Made by a program: the position numbers and the translations under genes. Under the pieces are notes generated by a model. It made no database searches. It saw nothing but the letters and a program-made list of their open reading frames with translations, and was not told the DNA's origin. Shown in pieces: positions 43,838 through 54,727 of a DNA stretch of 64,000 bases. The first letter of the stretch is position 1. Each line of letters starts with the position of its first letter. This DNA is from Curtobacterium flaccumfaciens (GTDB lineage: Bacteria; Actinomycetota; Actinomycetes; Actinomycetales; Microbacteriaceae): NCBI RefSeq assembly GCF_013359815.1, contig NZ_JABMCF010000032.1, positions 165,063-229,062 of the forward strand, in the 5' to 3' direction.

Positions 43838-44859
43838 AGGTCCTCCTCGCCGCTGCGGACGAGCCGGCGGATGTAGTAGCTGGTGAGCACCCCGAGGATC
43901 AGGGTCGAGATCACGGCGATCGCCGCGCCCTGCCCGTAGGCGTTGGACACGAACGACTGCACGAAGGTCCAGATGCCGAGGGTCAGCGTGGCCTCCTCCG
44001 GTCCGCCGCGGGTGAGCAGCCAGATCTGGTTGAAGACGTTGAAGTCCCAGATCACCGACAGGATCGACACGAGCAGCAGCGTCGGCGCGAGGGCCGGCAG
44101 CGTGATCGCGCGGTACATCGTCCACACCGATGCCCCGTCGAGCGCACCGGCCTCGTAGTACTCCGGCGCGATCTGGGACTGCGCGGCGTACAGCGTCAGC
44201 GCCACGAACGGCACGGCCTGCCAGATCACGAGCGTCAGCACGATCGTGTACGCCTGCCCCGGATGCGAGGCCCAGTTGTCCTGCGTGTGGTCGCCGAACA
44301 CCCGCAGCTGCGTGATGAGCCAGTTGAGCACGCCGTAGAACGGCTGGAAGAGCCACTGCCAGACCAGGCTCGAGGCCACGTTCGGCATCGCCCAGGCCAG
44401 CACGAGCACGACGCTGACGACCGTGCGCATCGCGACCCCGAGACGGGTGAGCAGCTGCGCCACCCCCATGCCGATGACGATCGTGCCGAGGACCATCGCG
44501 CCCGTCACGAGCACGGTGCGCAGGATGACCGGCCAGAACGACGCGTCGGTCAGGACGTCCGTGTAGTTCGTCAGCCCGGTGAACCCGGCCTGCCCGGTGA
44601 AGATCGCCCGCAGCCCGTAGTCCTGGAACGAGATGACGACGAGCCGGACGAGCGGGTAGACGACGAGGGCCAGGAGCAGCAGTGCCGCCGGGGCCAGCAG
44701 GACGAGCGGCGCCCGCGACCCGACCGGCGACCGACGACCCGTGCCCCGCCCGCCTCGACGGGCATCCCCCGACGGCCCCTGAACCGGTCCGCCGGCCTGC
44801 CCGCCGGTGACCGGCGCGGGCTGCTCCGCGTCGGTCACCGGCTCCGCAGTGGACGTCAT
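43834..44859 (-). CDS. Carbohydrate ABC transporter permease (MalF type)
   Basis: 341 residues. A Gly/Pro-rich cytoplasmic leader of about 50 residues, then six membrane helices from LVLLAPAALLLLALVVYPLV. The EAA loop reads EYYEAGALDGASVWTMYRAI. It starts 3 bp after the binding-protein stop and overlaps the next permease by 4 nt. Confidence 0.93.
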   Translation of the reverse strand: MTSTAEPVTDAEQPAPVTGGQAGGPVQGPSGDARRGGRGTGRRSPVGSRAPLVLLAPAALLLLALVVYPLVRLVVISFQDYGLRAIFTGQAGFTGLTNYTDVLTDASFWPVILRTVLVTGAMVLGTIVIGMGVAQLLTRLGVAMRTVVSVVLVLAWAMPNVASSLVWQWLFQPFYGVLNWLITQLRVFGDHTQDNWASHPGQAYTIVLTLVIWQAVPFVALTLYAAQSQIAPEYYEAGALDGASVWTMYRAITLPALAPTLLLVSILSVIWDFNVFNQIWLLTRGGPEEATLTLGIWTFVQSFVSNAYGQGAAIAVISTLILGVLTSYYIRRLVRSGEEDL

Positions 44860-44862
44860 CGC

Positions 44863-46188
44863 CTACGGCTGCGCGTTCAGCGCGGTCGTGAGGTGCTTCG
44901 AGAAGCCCTCGGCGGCCTGCTCCGGCGACTTCCGACCGGTGGCGACGTCGGCGAACATCGACTGGAACGAGGCGTCACCCTCGATCGTGGCCCAACCCGG
45001 GGTGGCCGGGGTCGGTCGGCTCGTGCCGGCCGCCTCGAAGTACGGCTTGTGCAGCTCGTCGACGTCGCCGGCGACCGCGTCGAGCATCTCGGTGGAGTTC
45101 GGCTCCCAGCCGTCGACCCCGAACACCTGGTCCTGCTGGAACTCCTTCGAGGTCAGGATCTTCAGGTAGTACAGCGCGAGCTCCTGGTTCTCCGCCTTGG
45201 CCGGGATCCCCAGGTCGGAGCCGCCGAGGAACACCGGCTGCGTCTTCCCCGCCGTGGACGACGGCATCGGGAACGTGCCGATGCGGTCCGCGAGCTCCGG
45301 CTTCGCCGTGGTGATCGAGCCGATCTCCCAGGCGGACCCGAGGAACGCCGAGGTGTTGCCCTGTGCGAAGACGTCGCTCTGCGAGGGCTTGTCGGTGTTG
45401 ATGTCCTGGGTGGACTTCGCCGAGTACGCGTTCTGGAAGTCCTTCCAGGCGGTCAGCCCCTTGACCGCATCCGCGGAGTCGAGCGTGCCGGTCCACTTGC
45501 CGCCCTTGTCCGTGGCGATCTCGCCGCCGGCGTCCCAGACCCACTGCAGCCCGCCGTACCAGTACTGCCCGGGCATGTAGAAGGCGGAGAAGTCACTGGC
45601 CGGGTTGGCGGCCTTGACCTTGTCGAGGTCGGCGGTGAGCTCGTCGTAGGTGGTCGGCACGTCGGTCACGCCGGCGTCCTTCCAGACCTGCTTGTCGTAG
45701 ACCACGGCCCGGTTGCCGGCGAACAGCGGTGCCCCGTAGAGCTTGCCGTCGACGGTGGCCGGTCCCTCGAGCCCGGTGAGCCAGGTCTGGCCGTCCTTGA
45801 GCTCGTCGCGGTACGGCGTCAGGTCGGTCAACCCGCCGGCGGCCGCGTAGACCGGCACCTGCGTGTTGCCGAGGTCGACGACGTCGGGGGCGTCGCTCTG
45901 CGCGAGCGCCGTGGTGAGCTTGGTGGTGATCCCGTCCCACTGCTGGGTCTGGATCTTCACCTTCGCCCCGGTGTCGGCGGTGAACTGCTTGCCGGCGGCG
46001 TCGAGCACCTTGTCGCTCAGGTCGCCGTTCATCATCCAGACGGTGATGGTCTTGCCCTTGCCATCGGGTGTGCCGATGGACTTCGTGCCGCCGTCGGAAG
46101 CGGCGTTGCTCCCGGCGGAGCACCCGGTGAGGGCGAGCGCGCCTGCGAGGGCGAGCGCACCGAGTGCGGCGAAACGCGTTCGTGTCAC
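44863..46188 (-). CDS. Extracellular sugar-binding lipoprotein of an ABC importer
   Basis: 441 residues. Lipoprotein signal ALALAGALALTGCSAGSN with the lipidated Cys, then a family-1 solute-binding fold (TITVWMMNGDLSDKVLDAAG, DVVDLGNTQVPVYAAAGGL, GAPLFAGNRAVVYDKQVWKD, FLGGSDLGIPAKAENQELAL). Delivers a sugar to the two permeases. The start is the GTG 46186-46188 with AAGGGAG upstream. First gene of the operon, behind a strong promoter with an operator-like palindrome. Confidence 0.93.
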   Translation of the reverse strand: MTRTRFAALGALALAGALALTGCSAGSNAASDGGTKSIGTPDGKGKTITVWMMNGDLSDKVLDAAGKQFTADTGAKVKIQTQQWDGITTKLTTALAQSDAPDVVDLGNTQVPVYAAAGGLTDLTPYRDELKDGQTWLTGLEGPATVDGKLYGAPLFAGNRAVVYDKQVWKDAGVTDVPTTYDELTADLDKVKAANPASDFSAFYMPGQYWYGGLQWVWDAGGEIATDKGGKWTGTLDSADAVKGLTAWKDFQNAYSAKSTQDINTDKPSQSDVFAQGNTSAFLGSAWEIGSITTAKPELADRIGTFPMPSSTAGKTQPVFLGGSDLGIPAKAENQELALYYLKILTSKEFQQDQVFGVDGWEPNSTEMLDAVAGDVDELHKPYFEAAGTSRPTPATPGWATIEGDASFQSMFADVATGRKSPEQAAEGFSKHLTTALNAQP

Positions 46189-46223
46189 GATGACTCCCTT
46201 GGTCCGACCTTTATGAAAGGACG

Positions 46224-46265
46224 TTGCGTATTCGCAATAGAAGACCCTGCACGGCCCCTTGTCAA
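46224..46265 (-). promoter_or_regulatory. Sugar ABC operon promoter and operator-like palindrome
   Basis: On the minus strand: TTGACA (46260-46265), 17-bp spacer, TTCTAT (46237-46242), then the dyad TTGCG-AATA-CGCAA (46224-46237) directly at the expected transcription start. TTGCG/CGCAA arms are typical of LacI-type operators, and repressor binding here would block initiation. Confidence 0.65.
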
Positions 46266-46410
46266 CCGTTGGATCGGTCCCTGTGACCGCTTTCGATCCG
46301 CGTGTTTCCGGGGCATCACGGATGTCGAACAGATCGACGCAGATGCTTGACCAGGTGGTCATGACCAGGCATGATCTGCGACTCGCGTCCGGTGTGGGGA
46401 AGCGACCGCC

Positions 46411-46453
46411 TGGAGGCCCGGTGCCGGTCCGCCGGACCGGCACCGGGCCTCCA
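46411..46453. repeat. Family-2 palindrome at operon end
   Basis: TGGAGGCCCGGTGCCGGTCC and its exact complement form a 20-bp stem with a 3-nt loop, 22 bp beyond the permease stop. Probable terminator of the six-gene operon. The remaining gap to 46188 holds the ABC promoter and no gene. Confidence 0.9.
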
Positions 46454-46475
46454 GTGCGCGCGTCCACCGCACGCG

Positions 46476-47660
46476 TCAGACGGCCGCCAGGGCGGACGTC
46501 GGCGGGATCCGCGCCGCGCGTGCCGCCGGGTAGAGCCCAGAGACCCCGCCGATCACGACCGTGGCACCGAGTCCCCCGACGACGGCCCACACCGGCAGTG
46601 CCACTGGCCATCCCTGCGTGACGGCGAAGACGACCGTCACCGCGACGCCGAGCACGACGCCGGCCAAGCCGCCCAGGAACGACAGCAGCAACGACTCGAC
46701 CAGGAACTGGTCGCGGATGCTCCGACGACGGGCCCCCAGCGCACGGCGGACGCCGACCTCGGCGCGGCGTTCCAGGACGGTGATCACCATCGTGTTCGCC
46801 ACCCCGATACCCCCGACGAGCAGGGCCACCCCGCCGATGCCGACCAGCAGCCCGGTGAAGGAGTCGTCCGTGGCGTCCTTCGCGGCCAGCGCGTCCGACG
46901 GCCGTGTCACGCCGACGTCCTGCGGTGCCCTGGGTCGGACCGCACCGGCGAGCAGGTCCCGCGACCGTTCGACGTTCGCCGGGTCGACGCGCGTGTAGAC
47001 CGCGGTCGGGGCTCCGTCGAAGCCCAGCTGCCCGGCGAACCCGCGGGGCACGAACACCCGCGAGTCGAGGTCCTCGGCGAGCGCGACGGGGTCGAGCACC
47101 CCGACCACCTGCACCCACCGACCGCCGATCCAGAGCCGGCTGTCAGGATGCAGGTCCTCCATGCCGAGGACCGCGGCCGCCCGTGCCCCCAGCACGACCT
47201 GCGGCGCCCCGGCGGCGTCGTCGATCCACCGCCCGGCTGCGAGCTGCCCGCCGAGGACCCGTGGCACGTCGCCCCACGCGGCGAGCACCCCGAGGCCCTT
47301 CGTCTCGGGCGCCGGGACGCGGTCGTTCCGGTACACGCCGGTGTCCGGCACGGTGCCGACGGCGGCGGCCGACTCGACGTCGTCCTGCCGCAGCACCGAC
47401 TCGAGTGCGGTGGGCGGCAACGGGACCGGTTCGCCGAGGCCCTGCGCCCGGGTGAGGGTGAGCACGTTCGTGCCGAGCGTGTCGAGCACCTGGTCGACCT
47501 TCGCCTTGCTCGACGACGAGATCCCGACGACCGCGAGCATCGCCGCGATGCCGATCGCGATGCCCAGCGCCGACAGCACGACACGTCCGGGCCGCGTCCG
47601 CAGCCCGAAGACGCCGAGGCGGAGCAGGTCGACCGCGCCCACGGACCGACGCCGGCTCAC
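46476..47660 (-). CDS. MacB/FtsX-type ABC transporter permease
   Basis: 394 residues. Four membrane helices in the FtsX/MacB layout: one near the N-terminus (RVVLSALGIAIGIAAMLAVV), a large outside domain (about 45-260), then three C-terminal helices around VLERRAEVGVRRALGARRRS. Works with the ATPase and the membrane-fusion protein below to expel or pull out a substrate from the envelope. GTG start overlaps the ATPase stop. Confidence 0.92.
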   Translation of the reverse strand: MSRRRSVGAVDLLRLGVFGLRTRPGRVVLSALGIAIGIAAMLAVVGISSSSKAKVDQVLDTLGTNVLTLTRAQGLGEPVPLPPTALESVLRQDDVESAAAVGTVPDTGVYRNDRVPAPETKGLGVLAAWGDVPRVLGGQLAAGRWIDDAAGAPQVVLGARAAAVLGMEDLHPDSRLWIGGRWVQVVGVLDPVALAEDLDSRVFVPRGFAGQLGFDGAPTAVYTRVDPANVERSRDLLAGAVRPRAPQDVGVTRPSDALAAKDATDDSFTGLLVGIGGVALLVGGIGVANTMVITVLERRAEVGVRRALGARRRSIRDQFLVESLLLSFLGGLAGVVLGVAVTVVFAVTQGWPVALPVWAVVGGLGATVVIGGVSGLYPAARAARIPPTSALAAV

Positions 47661-48367
47661 CGGGTGACCTCGGGCTCGATCATGCCGTCGCGCATCCGGA
47701 CCTGCCGGGGCAGCGACGCCGCCAGGTCGAGGTCGTGCGTGATGACCACGACCGTCGTGCCCGCCGCGTTGAGCTCGCGCAGGAGCTCGACCACCGCGGC
47801 ACCGGACGCCGTGTCGAGTGCACCCGTCGGTTCGTCGGCGAGCAGGATCGTCGGGTCGCCGACGACGGCCCGCGCGATGGCGACGCGTTGGCGCTCCCCG
47901 CCGGAGAGCTGGTGCGGTCGGTGGTCCACCCGGTGCGCCAGGCCCACGCGGCCCAGGGCCTCGACCGCCAGTCGGTGCCGCTCGCGCCGGGGCACGCCCT
48001 GGTAGAGCACGCCGTCGGCGACGTTCTCGGTGGCGGTCGCGCCGGCCTGCAGGTGGAAGTGCTGGAAGACGAACCCGATGTGGTCAGCACGGAGTCCGGA
48101 CAGGGCGTCGTCGGACATCGTCGCGACGTCGTTGCCGGCGATCGTCACCGTGCCGGACGTCGGACGGTCGAGGGTCCCGACGACGTTGAGCATCGTCGAC
48201 TTGCCCGACCCCGACGGGCCGACGACCGCGACGAGTTCGCCGGCGGTGACCTCGAGCGACACCCCGCGCAGGGCCCCGACGTCGCCGTAGGTCTTCGTGA
48301 CGTCCCGGAGCGACAGGACGGAGTCGGGCGACAGCACGGCGGCGGTGGGCCGCACGGCGGCGCTCAT
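47657..48367 (-). CDS. ABC transporter ATP-binding protein (LolD/MacB type)
   Basis: 236 residues. Walker A VGPSGSGKSTML, Q-loop VFQHFHL, signature LSGGERQRVAIARAV, Walker B ILLADEPTGALD and the H-loop VITHD, all intact. ATG overlaps the membrane-fusion gene stop. Confidence 0.95.
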   Translation of the reverse strand: MSAAVRPTAAVLSPDSVLSLRDVTKTYGDVGALRGVSLEVTAGELVAVVGPSGSGKSTMLNVVGTLDRPTSGTVTIAGNDVATMSDDALSGLRADHIGFVFQHFHLQAGATATENVADGVLYQGVPRRERHRLAVEALGRVGLAHRVDHRPHQLSGGERQRVAIARAVVGDPTILLADEPTGALDTASGAAVVELLRELNAAGTTVVVITHDLDLAASLPRQVRMRDGMIEPEVTR

Positions 48368-49482
48368 CCGGGCACCACCACGCGATCGCCGGCGGTCAGG
48401 GCGCCAGTGACCGCGATCCGTCCGTCCGCGCTGAAGCCGGGCTCGACCCGGACCCGCTCCGTCGTGCCGTCCCGCTGCACGACGTCGACGGCGTACCGGC
48501 CACCGGCACCCGCGACGAGTGCGGCGACCGGCACGGACAGGACGTCGTGCTCGGTGGTGCCCTCCGCGTCCACCTGCGCGGACGCTGCCGCCGGCAGCGT
48601 GCGCTTCCCCGGGTCGAACGACACCGAGACGTCGACGGCCGTGCCGCCGTCCTCGCTCGTCGTCGGCTGCACGCCGACGACCGAACCCGGCATCGCCGCC
48701 CCGGCACCGTTCACCCGGACCTCGACGTCGGTGCCGACCGCGAGCCGCTCCGCATCGCGCTGGGGAACGGTCGCCGTGACGACGCGACGGGTGCTCGTGA
48801 CCTGCAGCACGTCGGCCGCCGCACCCGCGCCAGCACCAGCGCCACCGACACCCGCTCCCGCTCCGGCTCCGCCGGCGATCCGTTCCCCGAGCCGACCGTC
48901 GACCGAGGCGACCCGGACCGCGCCGTCCACGAAGGCGACGTCGTCCGCCGTCAGCACCGAGGTCACGTCGTGTCCGCGGTCATGCTGCCACTGCCGGACG
49001 GCTCGCTCGGTCCGTGGACCGAACCGGTCGTCCACGGACACGTCGTACCCGAGCGCGGCCAGGTTCTCGTTGAGCTGCCGCACGTCGGCGCCCTGCAGCC
49101 CCCGTTCCAGGTCCCGCCAGAGCGGCACGGTGCCGTACATCGACCGGACGTCCCGCTCGTCGACGGCGTACAGGGCCCCGTCGCGTTCGATGACGTCACC
49201 GGCCCCGGGCAGCCAGGTGATCGTGCCGGCGGCGGCACCGGGGACCCCCGTCGCCGAGCCGTACCCGAGCGTCCCGGCGAACACCTTCGAGTCGGTCAGG
49301 TCGCCGCGCGTGACCGCGGCGGTGGCTCCGGTCGGCGCGGTGTCGCCTCGCGACCCGCTGCTGGCCGAGGCTCCCGGACCGCTCGGCACCGTGGCGAGGG
49401 CCCACGTCCCGACCCCCGCGGCCACCGCCGCGACGAGGCACACCGACACGATCACCCGGCGACGGACGCGCCGGTGGCTCAC
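48364..49482 (-). CDS. HlyD-like membrane-fusion protein with embedded peptidoglycan-binding domain
   Basis: 372 residues. One N-terminal membrane helix (RVIVSVCLVAAVAAGVGTWA), then TRGDLTDSKVFAGTLGYG as in MacA-like fusion proteins. In place of the coiled-coil hairpin is a PG_binding_1 module at about 115-170 (LQGADVRQLNENLAALGYDV, RFGPRTERAVRQWQHDRG). Barrel and C-terminal domains follow (VTATVPQRDAERLAVGTDVE, ITVTGAL-like end). It probably docks the ABC pump to the cell wall. GTGA overlap with the lipoprotein gene. Confidence 0.88.
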   Translation of the reverse strand: MSHRRVRRRVIVSVCLVAAVAAGVGTWALATVPSGPGASASSGSRGDTAPTGATAAVTRGDLTDSKVFAGTLGYGSATGVPGAAAGTITWLPGAGDVIERDGALYAVDERDVRSMYGTVPLWRDLERGLQGADVRQLNENLAALGYDVSVDDRFGPRTERAVRQWQHDRGHDVTSVLTADDVAFVDGAVRVASVDGRLGERIAGGAGAGAGVGGAGAGAGAAADVLQVTSTRRVVTATVPQRDAERLAVGTDVEVRVNGAGAAMPGSVVGVQPTTSEDGGTAVDVSVSFDPGKRTLPAAASAQVDAEGTTEHDVLSVPVAALVAGAGGRYAVDVVQRDGTTERVRVEPGFSADGRIAVTGALTAGDRVVVPG

Positions 49483-49997
49483 GACCCGGCTCCGCCCTGG
49501 ACGGCCTCGAAGGCCGCGTCGGTGCAGGTGTGGGCGGCCTCGTCGAACGCCTGCTGGTCGTCCGGCTGGAACCGGGTCTGCGCCTCCTGGTCGTCCGGGA
49601 AGTCCGGGAACCCCTGCTCCCGCAGGCACTCCGCCGTCTTCCTCGCGATCTCCTCGCTGCCCGGCATCGGCTGCGCGGCCTGCGCGTCCCCGGCCGCTGC
49701 GGAGTCGTCGAGGCAGCCCGTGAGGTCCTCCTGGTACTGCTCGGGGTCGACGCCGTCGGGTGCGCTGAGCTGCATCGACCCGCCGCCGGTGCCGGGGTCG
49801 GGCATGTCGTAGCCGCGATCGCGCATGCACTCGGCGAGGGTGACGCCGGGTGCCGCACCACCGGACGCCGTCGTCGTGTCGTTGTCCGGTGACGCGTCCG
49901 AGCAGCCGACCAGGAACAGGGGCAGCAGGACGACGGCCGCGGCCGCGCTCATCAGGGACCGGGTGCGCCGAGTGGTCGTCTTCGTGGTGTGGTTCAT
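49479..49997 (-). CDS. Small lipoprotein with paired C-x-R-x-x-G motifs
   Basis: 172 residues. Lipoprotein signal AAAAVVLLPLFLVGCSDASP. The mature part contains two related segments, LAECMRDRGYDMPDP and TAECLREQGFPDFPDD, each followed by acidic stretches and a further Cys (DLTGCLDD, AAHTCTD), suggesting a duplicated disulfide-linked domain. No named family recognised. It sits between the kinase and the fusion protein with overlaps on both sides, so it may be a substrate-binding or sensing component. Confidence 0.8.
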   Translation of the reverse strand: MNHTTKTTTRRTRSLMSAAAAVVLLPLFLVGCSDASPDNDTTTASGGAAPGVTLAECMRDRGYDMPDPGTGGGSMQLSAPDGVDPEQYQEDLTGCLDDSAAAGDAQAAQPMPGSEEIARKTAECLREQGFPDFPDDQEAQTRFQPDDQQAFDEAAHTCTDAAFEAVQGGAGS

Positions 49998-51202
49998 GCC
50001 TCCAGCACACCGGAACGGCTGTTTCGCCCCGCGTGCACGTCGGGTTGCACCGACGAAACACGGACCCGCACGAACAGCCCGCCGGTCGGCCGTGCGGCGA
50101 TCGACAGTCGCCACCCGTGCGCATGCACGATCGCGGCCACGATCGACAGGCCCAGACCGCTGTGCTGCCCGCGTGCGTCGTCCGTCCCGCCGCGGCGGAA
50201 CGGTTCGACGAGCAACTCCGCCTCGTCCGCCGCGACCACCGGCCCACCGTTCTCGACGACGAAGCCGTCCGGCTCCGTGGTCACCAGGACGGCGCCGCCG
50301 GGTTCGTTGTACTCGACGGCGTTGCCGACCAGGTTGCCGAGCAGCTGCCGCAGCAGCGTCGGCTCCCCCGGGACGACCAGGCCGGGAGGCCCGGTGCGGC
50401 ACTCGTGGGTCAGCGTCACCCCCGCCTCGGCCGCGTCCCGGGCCGCCCCCGCGACGACCTCGACGGTCACCTCGTCGATGTCGACGGCGCGCGTCGCGCC
50501 CGCCAGGCCACGATCGGCCTCGGCGAGCACGAGCAACGACTCGACCAGCCGCTCGGTCCGGCGGTTCTGCTCCAGCAGCTCCGCCCGGACCGCTCGGACG
50601 TCCGCGGGGTCGGCGTCGTCGTGCAGGCCGATCTGCACCGCTGCGCGCTGCACCGCGAGCGGCGTCCGGAGTTCGTGGGACGCCTGGGCGACGAACCGGC
50701 GCTGACTCTCGAACGCGGTCTCCAGGCGGGCCAGCAGGTCATCGACGGTGCGCGAGAGCCGCCGGAGCTCGTCGTCGGGACCGTCCAGCGCGATGCGCTC
50801 GTGCAGGTTCGACGCCGAGATGCGGTTCGTGGTCGCGGTGATCCGGTCGATGGGGCGGAGCACCCGGCGGCTCACGAGCCAGCCGATGCCCCCGGCCGCG
50901 AGCCCGGCGCCCGCGATCCCGATCGCGGACCACTGCCACTGCTGCACGGCCACCAACCGGATCACCGCCACCGCACCGTCGTCGTCGGTTCCGTCGACCT
51001 CGATCGGGGCCGGAGCGGTCGTGGCACCCGGCGATCCGGACGGCGGGCGCTGCACGGCCGCGGTGTCGAGGCCGGCCCCGACACCGGCCAGCGACATGGT
51101 GTTCGTGAAGACGACGACCCCGGTCGCCAGCGCCATGGCCGCGAGCGCGAACGTCAGGGCCGTCCGGGTCCGGATGCTCCAGCCCTTGGCCCACCGGCTC
51201 AC
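49994..51202 (-). CDS. Sensor histidine kinase (HAMP)
   Basis: 402 residues. Two membrane helices (LTFALAAMALATGVVVF; WSAIGIAGAGLAAGGIGWLV) bracket a short outside loop of about 70 residues, then HAMP (RRVLRPIDRITATTNRI), H-box ASHELRTPLAVQRA, N-box GNLVGNAVEYNE and G-box GQHSGLGLSIV. The outside loop is too small for a classical ligand domain, as in kinases that sense through membrane partners. GTG start overlaps the regulator stop. Confidence 0.94.
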   Translation of the reverse strand: MSRWAKGWSIRTRTALTFALAAMALATGVVVFTNTMSLAGVGAGLDTAAVQRPPSGSPGATTAPAPIEVDGTDDDGAVAVIRLVAVQQWQWSAIGIAGAGLAAGGIGWLVSRRVLRPIDRITATTNRISASNLHERIALDGPDDELRRLSRTVDDLLARLETAFESQRRFVAQASHELRTPLAVQRAAVQIGLHDDADPADVRAVRAELLEQNRRTERLVESLLVLAEADRGLAGATRAVDIDEVTVEVVAGAARDAAEAGVTLTHECRTGPPGLVVPGEPTLLRQLLGNLVGNAVEYNEPGGAVLVTTEPDGFVVENGGPVVAADEAELLVEPFRRGGTDDARGQHSGLGLSIVAAIVHAHGWRLSIAARPTGGLFVRVRVSSVQPDVHAGRNSRSGVLEA

Positions 51203-51852
51203 AGCGCGTAGCCCTGGCCGGGCACCGTCCGGATCGGGTCCGGGTCCCCGAGCTTCCGGCGGAGCTTCGACATCGTCACGCGGACCGCAGCGGTGAACGG
51301 GTCGGTGTTCACGTCCCAGACCTTCTCGAGCAGGTGTTCGGCGGAGACGATCCGACCGTCCGCGCGGAGCAGGGTCTCGAGCACCCCGAGTTCCTTCGAG
51401 GTCAGATCGAGCGGCCGTCCGTCGCGCGTGACCATCCGCCGGTTCGTGTCGACGACGAACCCCGCACGCTCGAGCACCGGGGCGACGGGTGCGACGCTCC
51501 GCCGACCGAGTGCGCGGACCCGGGCGACGAGTTCCGGGTACTCGAACGGCTTGGTCAGGTAGTCGTCGGCACCGAGCTCGAGCCCGTGCACACGGTCGTT
51601 CACCGTCGTCGCGGCCGTGAGCAGGAGGATCCGTGTGAGGGCTCCGCGTGCGGTGAGCCGCCGTGCGACCTCGTCGCCGTGCAGCCCGGGGACGTCACGG
51701 TCGAGCACGACGACGTCGTAGTCGTGCACCGCCAGCAGCTCGTCGGCGTCGTCGCCGCGATAGGCGACGTCCACCGCCATGTCCTGCCGTGTCAGGCCCG
51801 TCGCGATCAAGTCGGCGAGGGCTCGTTCGTCGTCCACCACGAGTACGCGCAT
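51199..51852 (-). CDS. OmpR/PhoB-type response regulator
   Basis: 217 residues. Receiver domain with VLVVDDE, the phospho-acceptor Asp in VVVLDRDVPG and the conserved Lys in LTKPFEYPELVARV; C-terminal winged helix DLTSKELGVLETLLR, AVRVTMSKLRRKLG and PGQGYAL. First gene of the six-gene operon. Immediately upstream, 51855-51870 carries an imperfect dyad (ACATCAC/GTGACGT) that could be an autoregulatory box. Confidence 0.95.
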   Translation of the reverse strand: MRVLVVDDERALADLIATGLTRQDMAVDVAYRGDDADELLAVHDYDVVVLDRDVPGLHGDEVARRLTARGALTRILLLTAATTVNDRVHGLELGADDYLTKPFEYPELVARVRALGRRSVAPVAPVLERAGFVVDTNRRMVTRDGRPLDLTSKELGVLETLLRADGRIVSAEHLLEKVWDVNTDPFTAAVRVTMSKLRRKLGDPDPIRTVPGQGYAL

Positions 51853-51897
51853 CGATACATCACACGTGACGTACCTCTGCCGGACCTGGGAGCCGAA

Positions 51898-52452
51898 TCA
51901 GGCGTCGAACGGCACCTCGCCGTGGTCACTCACGCCGGCGCGCCGGCGGTAGGACAGGTGCCCACCGAGGTACCCGCCGACACTGACGACGGCGAGACCC
52001 GCGAAGCCGAGCAGCTTGCCGGCACCGTGGTTGCCGCGCTTCCGCTGCAGCCACGACAGGCCGTACAGCGACAGACCGGTCCAGTTCACGGCCTGGTGCA
52101 CCCATCCGGTGCGGAGCTGCTCGCGGTTCAGTTCGGACCAGTCGACGTAGCCGGCGACCGAGGCACTGCTCGCCGAGACGACCCCGACGCCGACCAGGGT
52201 CTTGGCGGCCTTCGCGTTGCCCTTCCCGCCGACCAGGTCGAGCACCGCGGCGGAGATCCAGGCACCGAGGGGCACCTGCACCATGAGCGGGTGGATCGGG
52301 TGACCGAACGGCACGCCGTGCAGCAGCTGGCGCAGGGCCTTCGGCTTGGCGAGGGCGTTCACGACGGCACGGTCGATGTCGACGGCCTTGTCGAGCACGC
52401 TCGCGTGCTCGACGGCGTCGGTGAGGCGACGGATCGCGCGGATCTCAGGCAT
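51898..52452 (-). CDS. DUF2231 membrane protein
   Basis: 184 residues. GVPFGHPIHPLMVQVPLGAW is the DUF2231 hallmark, followed by about four membrane helices. These proteins often accompany redox or haem enzymes, but function is unknown. The start is the ATG 52450-52452: a minus-strand TACCGT box (52460-52465) ends 7 nt upstream and no ribosome site exists, fitting a leaderless message. The longer start at 52482 is less likely. Confidence 0.85.
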   Translation of the reverse strand: MPEIRAIRRLTDAVEHASVLDKAVDIDRAVVNALAKPKALRQLLHGVPFGHPIHPLMVQVPLGAWISAAVLDLVGGKGNAKAAKTLVGVGVVSASSASVAGYVDWSELNREQLRTGWVHQAVNWTGLSLYGLSWLQRKRGNHGAGKLLGFAGLAVVSVGGYLGGHLSYRRRAGVSDHGEVPFDA

Positions 52453-52472
52453 GCCGTGGACGGTAGACGACC

Positions 52473-52507
52473 GGCCCGTCACCGGTCCCAGGAACCGGTG
52501 ACGGGCC
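52473..52507. terminator. Hairpin after clpB (diverged family-2 element)
   Basis: GGCCCGTCACCGGT and its exact complement, 14 bp, loop of 7 nt. The right flank GGGCCTCCTGTC links it to the family-2 palindromes. It lies between the clpB stop and the DUF2231 start. Confidence 0.75.
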
Positions 52508-52526
52508 TCCTGTCTGTCTTGGTGGG

Positions 52527-54695
<2,169 letters not shown>

Positions 54696-54727
54696 GCGTT
54701 CCGTCCTTTCGTTGCGGTGGTCCTGGA

